This document shows positions 58,906-64,000 of a DNA stretch of 64,000 bases, in pieces; within the stretch, counting starts at the first letter, position 1, and every line of letters starts with the position of its first letter. Below the pieces are notes generated by a model, which worked only from the letters and a program-made list of their open reading frames with translations, was not told where the DNA came from and did no database searches. The DNA comes from Rhodococcus sp. RD6.2. Its GTDB lineage: Bacteria; Actinomycetota; Actinomycetes; Mycobacteriales; Mycobacteriaceae. The position numbers and the translations under genes are program-made. The DNA is taken from NCBI RefSeq assembly GCF_001040705.1, contig NZ_CVQP01000011.1, positions 248 to 64,247 on the forward strand. The letters are read 5' to 3'.

Positions 58906-61061
58906 GGTGCAGTCACTGCGGTGACGTTCACCATCGTGGCATTCACTGCGGCATTGCCGGTGAAGGTGTCCGTCACCTTCGGGTCGTGCAGCAGGTTGAC
59001 GTTCGCGCCGGGGTGGGCGGCCGCGGTGGACCAACCGACGCCCTTCTCGTCGTGGCCCCAGCCGTGCGGGATGGCGACGGTGCCGACGCGGATCTCGTCA
59101 CTGACCTCGACGGGTACCTCGATGTGGCCGACCCGGGAGGTCACCGTCACCGGCTGCCCGTCCACCAGCGTGCGGGCCGCGGCGTCGTCGGGGTGCATCA
59201 ACACGGTGCACCGATCACGGCCCTTGACCATCGTCGGAACGTTGTGCAACCACGAATTGTTCGACCGCAGGTGCCTGCGTCCGATCAGTCGGAGGTCGAA
59301 TTCCGTTCCCTCCGAGACGGTCTCGTCTGCGCCGAGCAGGCGGTGGGCCTCGGTCACGAACTCGTCGGGTGCCAGGTGGAGACGTCGATCGCTCGTTGCG
59401 ATGAGCGAACGCAGCCGCGGCTGGAGCGGACCGAGGTCGACACCGCCGGGGGTACGACGGATCTTGTTCAACGTCAGCCCTTTCCGTCCCCGGCGCAGCA
59501 CGCCGTGCGGTCCCGTCAGGACGCCGAGGGCGCCCAGTCGCAGCGGGCTGATCCGATCGATCACGCTGCGGAGCGGGCGGGTGAGCAGTGAGCGGAACGG
59601 GACGGGGACGACCTCGAGTGCGAGGCGGGCGAGGATCTGCCAGTCCTCGAGCGAATCGGGCTGCGGCTCGATCACCCGGTCGTTGAAGCGCGCGTTGTTC
59701 CGGACCGAGAAGACCGGGAAGAGGAAGTCGAACTCCTCTCGCTCGAGGTGCGAGATCGGCGGCAGTACGACGTCCGCGTGCCGGGACGTTTCGGTGAGGT
59801 ACATGTCGACCGCGACGAAGAAGTCGAGGCTCTCGAGGGCCTCGTCGAGGCGTCCACCCTGGGGGGTCGACAGCACCGGATTGCCCGCGTAGGTCACGAG
59901 CGCGCGGACCGGACCGGGCGAGCCTGGTCCGTCACCGAGGATCTCGTCGGCGAGGCCGACGACCGGCAGTTCCGTGCGGAACGACTTGTGCTCGCCGCGG
60001 CGGTTCGTCCAGCGTCCGTAACCCGAGCCGAGCAGGCGAACGAGTCGCGCCGCGTCGATCGGCGGCGTCGCGTACATCTGCCCGCCGGGTCGGTCGAGGT
60101 TGCCGGTGACCGCGTTGAGCGTGTTGACCAGCCAGTGTGTGAGGGTGCCGGTCACCTGGTGACATACCCCGATGCGGGCGTACGCGACCGCCGACCGGGC
60201 GGCTGTGTGGTCGCGCGCGAGGCGCCGGATCGTGTCGGGATCGACGCCTGCCCGCGGGGCCATGTCCTCCGGGGTGCACGGCGTCACCAGGTCGACGAGT
60301 TCCTGCCAGCCGGAGACCGGGACGGTCGCCTGCGGGGGAGTGCGGTCGTCGGTCACGATCGTGTGCAGCATCCCGAGCAGCAGGAACGGGTCGCCGCCCG
60401 GCCTGATCGCGACGTGTTCGTCGGCGATACGTGCCGTTTCGGTGCGCCGCGGATCGACGACCACGACGGTGCCGCCGCGGCGCCGGATCGCGCGAATGCG
60501 GCCACGGGCGTCGGGCATCGTCGTCACCGACCCGTTGGACACCGCCGGGTTCGCACCGAGGATCAGGAGCCGGTCGGTGCGGTCGACGTCCGCGATCGGC
60601 ATGAGCACGTTCGAGCCGTACATCTTCCACGCCGCGAACTCCTGCGGGAACTGGTCGATCGAGGAGGCGGAGTAGAACTGCTTGGTGAGCAGCGCGACGC
60701 GCAGCGCGATGCCGTAGATCACCGACGAACTGTGGGCGGCCGGGTTACCGAGGTACATCGCGACCGCGTCGCGGCCGTGCCTGCGCTGGATCGCCCGGAG
60801 ACGCTCGCCGATCAACGCGAACGCCTCGTCCCAGCCGATCTCCTCGAATCCGTCCCCGACCCGGCGTAGCGGACGGCGCAGCCGGTCCGGGTCGCTGTGC
60901 AGGTCGGCGAGTGCGGTGGCCTTCGGACAGATGTAGCCGTGCGAGAGCACGTCGTCGGGATTGCCCTCTATCCGGGTGACCTTGTCGTTGTCGACGGACA
61001 CGAGGATCCCGCAGTGCGCCTCGCAGAGCGTGCACTGACGAGCGACGGTACGTGTGGACAT
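58902..61061 (-). CDS. Molybdopterin oxidoreductase with N-terminal [4Fe-4S] site
   Basis: DMSO-reductase-family enzyme, 719 residues, cytoplasmic (no Tat signal). The [4Fe-4S] Cys set is C10-x2-C13-x3-C17-x27-C45, followed by GFEEIGWDEAFALIGERLRA, LLILGANPAVSNGSVTTMPD, DPRRTETARIADEHVAIRPG, and a C-terminal molydopterin dinucleotide-binding domain around VTSRVGHIEVPVEVSDEIRV. No membrane or electron-transfer partner subunit is adjacent, which suggests a single-subunit enzyme or use of a soluble carrier. Substrate unknown. ATG 61061 follows GGAGGAGG at ~8 nt. The DinB-like gene is coupled downstream. Confidence 0.9.
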   Translation of the reverse strand: MSTRTVARQCTLCEAHCGILVSVDNDKVTRIEGNPDDVLSHGYICPKATALADLHSDPDRLRRPLRRVGDGFEEIGWDEAFALIGERLRAIQRRHGRDAVAMYLGNPAAHSSSVIYGIALRVALLTKQFYSASSIDQFPQEFAAWKMYGSNVLMPIADVDRTDRLLILGANPAVSNGSVTTMPDARGRIRAIRRRGGTVVVVDPRRTETARIADEHVAIRPGGDPFLLLGMLHTIVTDDRTPPQATVPVSGWQELVDLVTPCTPEDMAPRAGVDPDTIRRLARDHTAARSAVAYARIGVCHQVTGTLTHWLVNTLNAVTGNLDRPGGQMYATPPIDAARLVRLLGSGYGRWTNRRGEHKSFRTELPVVGLADEILGDGPGSPGPVRALVTYAGNPVLSTPQGGRLDEALESLDFFVAVDMYLTETSRHADVVLPPISHLEREEFDFLFPVFSVRNNARFNDRVIEPQPDSLEDWQILARLALEVVPVPFRSLLTRPLRSVIDRISPLRLGALGVLTGPHGVLRRGRKGLTLNKIRRTPGGVDLGPLQPRLRSLIATSDRRLHLAPDEFVTEAHRLLGADETVSEGTEFDLRLIGRRHLRSNNSWLHNVPTMVKGRDRCTVLMHPDDAAARTLVDGQPVTVTSRVGHIEVPVEVSDEIRVGTVAIPHGWGHDEKGVGWSTAAAHPGANVNLLHDPKVTDTFTGNAAVNATMVNVTAVTAP

Positions 61062-61158
61062 GAGCGGGCCTCCTCCACGGTTGTGTCCGGAAGGTAGCAC
61101 CGGCGAGCCACGCCGGTGGCGAATCCGGCGGGCCGGTCGAGAGGCGCGGCGATGCACC

Positions 61159-62295
61159 TCAGGATCCGAACCAGCGCCGCGTGCGGTCGGCTGCGAACTC
61201 GGACTTCTCCCTGGCGAATTCGAGGGACGGGCCGAGGAACGGGGCCACCGGGGTCGGGCCGGACAGGAAATCTGCCTCCACCTTCCCGACGAGTCCGCCG
61301 CCGAACTCGATGTGGCACGTGCCCTGTCCTCGGTACCGGTCCCGCTGCGGCTGCTCGTGCAGTCGGGCGATGATGCCCGCCGCGACGGTCCGCGCGGCGT
61401 TCTCGGCGAACGTGCCGGCCCGCGGGACCGGCGCGTCCGCGCAGTCGCCCACCGCATACACCCCCGGGAATGGGGTCGCGAGGGTGGCCGCATCGACGTG
61501 GATCCAGCCGTCCGCACCCCCTTCGGTCAGCCCGGAGGCCTGCACGACATCCGGCACCCGGTGGTGGGGGACACCGATGAACAGGTCGTAGGCGAGATCA
61601 CCGTCGTGCGTCGACGCCGTGTGTCCGGCCGGGTCCAGAGTGTGCACACCGGTTCCGGGCGTGTACTCGATGTCGCGGTCGGCGAGCGCGCCGAGGATCG
61701 CGGTGTTGGTTTCGGCGGACACAGGGACGGGAGAGGGCATCGGGGTGAGTAGACGCATCCGGGTCGCCGCGCGCAGATCGCGCCGGACCAGCTCCTCGTG
61801 GAGCAGCAGTGCGCCTTCGTACGGCGCCGGTGGGCATTTGAACGGGACGCTGAGGATCGAGAGCAGGATGGTGCCGCCGGTGAAGGCGTCGAGCCGCTCG
61901 CGCAGCCGGTGGACTCCCGCGAGCGAGTAGAACTCGTGGCCGTCCTCGACGAATCCGGGTGTCGCGTCGCAGTCGTACTCGGCGCCGAGAGCGACAACGA
62001 GAGTGTCCGGGGTGTACTCGGCGGCGTCGGTCGTCACGCGGCGGGTTGCCGGGGCGATCGAGGTGACCGATTCGCGCCGAAACTCCACTGCGGGCAGGTC
62101 GAGGGAGTCGTACGGAATCCGGACGTCGTCGACCGAGCGGCCGCGGAACAGCACGTCGATCTTCGAGAACCCGAACACGAATCCCTCGGCACGGTCGACG
62201 AGGGTCACCCGGACCTCGTCCGGAACCGACTCGGACAGGCATGCGGCCAGCTCCAGGCCACCGAACCCGGCTCCGAGGATGAGCACGGAGTGCAT
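61159..62295 (-). CDS. FAD-dependent pyridine nucleotide-disulfide-type oxidoreductase (SQR/NDH-like)
   Basis: A 378-residue flavoprotein. [20 protein letters not shown] binds [13 protein letters not shown]-like and [20 protein letters not shown] belong to the second nucleotide-binding region, [20 protein letters not shown] and [20 protein letters not shown] the conserved FAD-contacting motif. It resembles sulfide:quinone oxidoreductases, but only one of the usual Cys pairs can be seen ([10 protein letters not shown]), so sulfide oxidation is not assured. Possibly membrane-associated electron transfer. ATG 62295 chosen, with GTG 62298 adjacent. Divergent from the succinate dehydrogenase genes. 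Confidence 0.8.
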   Translation of the reverse strand: MHSVLILGAGFGGLELAACLSESVPDEVRVTLVDRAEGFVFGFSKIDVLFRGRSVDDVRIPYDSLDLPAVEFRRESVTSIAPATRRVTTDAAEYTPDTLVVALGAEYDCDATPGFVEDGHEFYSLAGVHRLRERLDAFTGGTILLSILSVPFKCPPAPYEGALLLHEELVRRDLRAATRMRLLTPMPSPVPVSAETNTAILGALADRDIEYTPGTGVHTLDPAGHTASTHDGDLAYDLFIGVPHHRVPDVVQASGLTEGGADGWIHVDAATLATPFPGVYAVGDCADAPVPRAGTFAENAARTVAAGIIARLHEQPQRDRYRGQGTCHIEFGGGLVGKVEADFLSGPTPVAPFLGPSLEFAREKSEFAADRTRRWFGS

Positions 62296-62416
62296 CACCC
62301 GAGTATCCCCCCGATGGCCGACGATGCCCAGGGCCCGCCGGACCGGCGCCCGGGCGCGCCGCCCTGCACGGGGTCGGGCCCGGCGTTAGTCTGGCCGCAC
62401 CCGACCGGCAATCCCA

Positions 62417-62443
62417 GTGGCCGCCGTGTGGCGTCGCGGCCAC
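62417..62443. promoter_or_regulatory. Inverted repeat in the divergent promoter region of the sdh genes
   Basis: GTGGCCGC (62417-62424) and GCGGCCAC (62436-62443) form an 8-bp inverted repeat with an 11-nt spacer, 24 nt before sdhC and 122 nt before the divergent flavoprotein start. Candidate regulator site or leader hairpin. Confidence 0.4.
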
Positions 62444-62466
62444 CGACGTGCGTGGAAGGTCAGCCG

Positions 62467-63214
62467 ATGAGTGCAGTCTCCGACACCGCCGTTCCCGCGC
62501 CGTCTCCGCCGCGCCCCGCGACCACGATTCGCCCGTCACCCTCCAACGTCACCTGCAAGGTGGTCATGGCGCTGACCGGGTTGCTCTTCGCCCTGTTCGT
62601 GCTCGCGCACATGATCGGCAACCTGAAGGTGTTCACCGGAGCCGAGCACTTCAACGACTACGCGCACTGGCTGCGCACGGTCCTCGAACCGCTGCTGCCG
62701 TACGAGGGTCTGCTGTGGATCCTGCGGGTGGTGCTGCTGATCGCAGTCGTCGGGCACGTGTGGTGCGCGGTGCTGTTGACGGCCAGGGCACGCCGCGCCC
62801 GTGGCCCGTTCCGTCGAAAAGGGCTGGGGTGGAGATCGTTCACCGCCCGGACCATGCCCGTCACCGGGATTGTGCTGCTCGCGTTCATCGTGTTCCACAT
62901 CCTCGACCTGACCACGGGAACCCCCCCCGATCGGCAGCGCGGAGTACGAAGCGTCCACCAGGACGGCGAGTTTCGCGTACGAGAACCTCGTCGCCAGCTT
63001 CGAGAGACCGGCTGCGGCCGCGGTCTACATCGTCGCGATGCTCGCGCTCGGAGCGCACCTGGCGCACGGGTTGTGGAGCGTGGTCAACGATCTCGGTGCC
63101 ACAGGGCAACGTGTGCGTCAGGTCTGCCTCGTCCTGTCGGGCGCCATCGCGCTGGTGATCATGGTGGCCAACATCGCGATTCCGGTCGCGGTCCAGATCG
63201 GGGTCGTGTCATGA
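62467..63214 (+). pseudogene. Succinate dehydrogenase cytochrome b subunit (SdhC-type), frameshifted
   Basis: Membrane anchor of a trimeric succinate dehydrogenase/fumarate reductase, about 248 residues if read across one frameshift. Before the break: [20 protein letters not shown], the heme-side [13 protein letters not shown], and [20 protein letters not shown]. The break is in a run of eight C at 62931-62938; seven C would give ...[16 protein letters not shown] and continue into a normal C-terminal half ([40 protein letters not shown]) ending at TGA 63214, overlapping sdhA as ATGA. With eight C the frame instead runs on into sdhA without a stop. GGAAGG lies 6 nt before the ATG. Confidence 0.85.
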
Positions 63215-64000
63215 CGGAACCGGGACTCGATTCGCTGCGCGCCCTCGGTGACGCCGTGGACGGCCGAGTACCCGAAGGGGATCCGGCTACCGCATGGGCG
63301 CGACGCAAGCTCGACTACAAGCTGGTCAGCCCCCTCAACCGGCGCAAGTTCACGATCATCGTCGTTGGGACGGGGTTAGCGGGCGCCGCGTGCGCAGCCG
63401 CGCTCGGCGAACTCGGCTTCCATGTCGAGTCGTTCACCTTCCACGACGCGCCCCGTCGAGCACACAGTGTCGCCGCGCAGGGCGGGATCAACGCCGCCAG
63501 GGCCCGGAAGGTCGACAACGACAGCCTCGGTCGCTTCGTGAAGGACACCGTCAAGGGCGGCGACTTCCGTGGCCGCGAGGCGGACTGCTTCCGGCTCGCG
63601 GAGGAGTCGGTGCGGGTGATCGATCACATGAACGCGATCGGCGCCCCGTTCGCGAGAGAGTACGGCGGTACCCTCGCCACCCGCTCCTTCGGCGGGGTCC
63701 AGGTCTCCCGCACCTACTACACCCGGGGCCAGACCGGGCAGCAGTTGCAACTCGCCTCGACGCAGGCGCTGCAACGGCAGATCGCCGCGGGCACGGTCAC
63801 TCTGCACACCCGGCACGAGATGCTCGACCTGATCGTCGACGACGGACGCGCGCAGGGCATCATCGCCCGCGACCTCGTCACCGGCCGGATCACGGCAACG
63901 ACCGGGCACGCTGTCGTCCTCGCGACCGGGGGATACGGGACGGTGTTCCACAAGTCGACGCTGGCGCGGAACTCGAACGCGACGGCGTCGTGGCGGGCAC
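63211..64000 (+). CDS. sdhA: Succinate dehydrogenase/fumarate reductase flavoprotein subunit, N-terminal part
   Basis: FAD subunit that oxidises succinate to fumarate, linked to menaquinone. Only the first ~263 residues are in the window. Seen: the FAD Rossmann motif [20 protein letters not shown], the FAD-attachment segment [20 protein letters not shown] (His), [40 protein letters not shown], and [23 protein letters not shown] 63211 overlaps the sdhC stop. The iron-sulfur subunit gene would be expected next. This operon type, with a fused cytochrome b subunit first, matches the second succinate dehydrogenase of mycobacteria. Confidence 0.93.
   Translation, partial: MTEPGLDSLRALGDAVDGRVPEGDPATAWARRKLDYKLVSPLNRRKFTIIVVGTGLAGAACAAALGELGFHVESFTFHDAPRRAHSVAAQGGINAARARKVDNDSLGRFVKDTVKGGDFRGREADCFRLAEESVRVIDHMNAIGAPFAREYGGTLATRSFGGVQVSRTYYTRGQTGQQLQLASTQALQRQIAAGTVTLHTRHEMLDLIVDDGRAQGIIARDLVTGRITATTGHAVVLATGGYGTVFHKSTLARNSNATASWRA

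Overview
The window is GC-rich (about two thirds G+C by eye) actinobacterial chromosome. Gene content, gene order and the predominance of GTG/ATG starts behind TANNNT boxes point to Corynebacteriales, most likely Rhodococcus or a close relative in Nocardiaceae. Support comes from ectoine genes, ComEA/ComEC next to holA, methylglucose-lipopolysaccharide (MGLP) genes and the etfBA-iscS-mnmA-ligA-gatCA string. Species cannot be fixed from the sequence alone. References to M. tuberculosis gene order (Rv numbers) are from memory, not from a search.

Layout. 1-7.4 kb: ectB (cut by the edge) and ectA, a RecQ helicase with a phosphoribosyltransferase-like tail, an M20 amidohydrolase carrying a helix-hairpin-helix tail, a frameshifted long-chain acyl-CoA ligase and a ribokinase. 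7.7-19.2 kb: proA, a MoxR ATPase plus VWA pair, then the tightly packed nadD-rsfS-gpgP-octT-degV-comEA-comEC-holA run, closed by a terminator facing rpsT. 19.8-23.3 kb: an overlapping trio of circularly permuted ATP-grasp, alpha-E and transglutaminase proteins. 23.3-29.9 kb: aquaporin, a PemK/MazF-fold protein, lepA (apparently starting at ATC), a nitronate monooxygenase-like protein and a GH15 enzyme. 29.9-34.3 kb: two tiny membrane proteins, a leaderless leader peptide ending in a Cys codon, and the sulfate ABC transporter subI-cysT-cysW-cysA. 34.4-40.6 kb: PQQ-propeller lipoprotein, AT-rich gap, left-handed-helix acyltransferase, and the alpha-1,4-glucan synthase / GH57 branching enzyme / methyltransferase genes of MGLP synthesis. 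40.8-50.5 kb: etfBA, an OlsB-like plus PlsC-like acyltransferase pair, iscS-mnmA-MetE-like, DUF1801 and ligA. 50.7-64 kb: GNAT, arylsulfatase, ACT protein, gatCA, flavin monooxygenase, Imm1-like orphan immunity protein, DinB-like protein, molybdopterin oxidoreductase, an FAD oxidoreductase, and sdhC/sdhA of a trimeric succinate dehydrogenase. sdhC has a frameshift in a C8 run, and sdhA is cut by the window end.

How the genes work together. gpgP, octT, the glycosyltransferase, branching enzyme, methyltransferase and LbH acyltransferase are all expected MGLP functions and lie within one 27 kb stretch. iscS supplies sulfur to MnmA, and the nearby sulfate importer supplies the cell with sulfur. 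Convergent genes are separated by strong hairpins, some of which contain the stop codons of both genes. Many genes have a TANNNT -10 box 6-9 nt before the start codon, so leaderless transcription looks common.

Most novel-looking points: the ATC start of lepA; the leader peptide plus hairpin before the sulfate transporter; the 25-residue membrane protein at 30132; the amidohydrolase-HhH fusion; the two MGLP loci lying together; and the ATP-grasp/alpha-E/transglutaminase operon. No insertion sequence, prophage, CRISPR array, rRNA or tRNA was seen.
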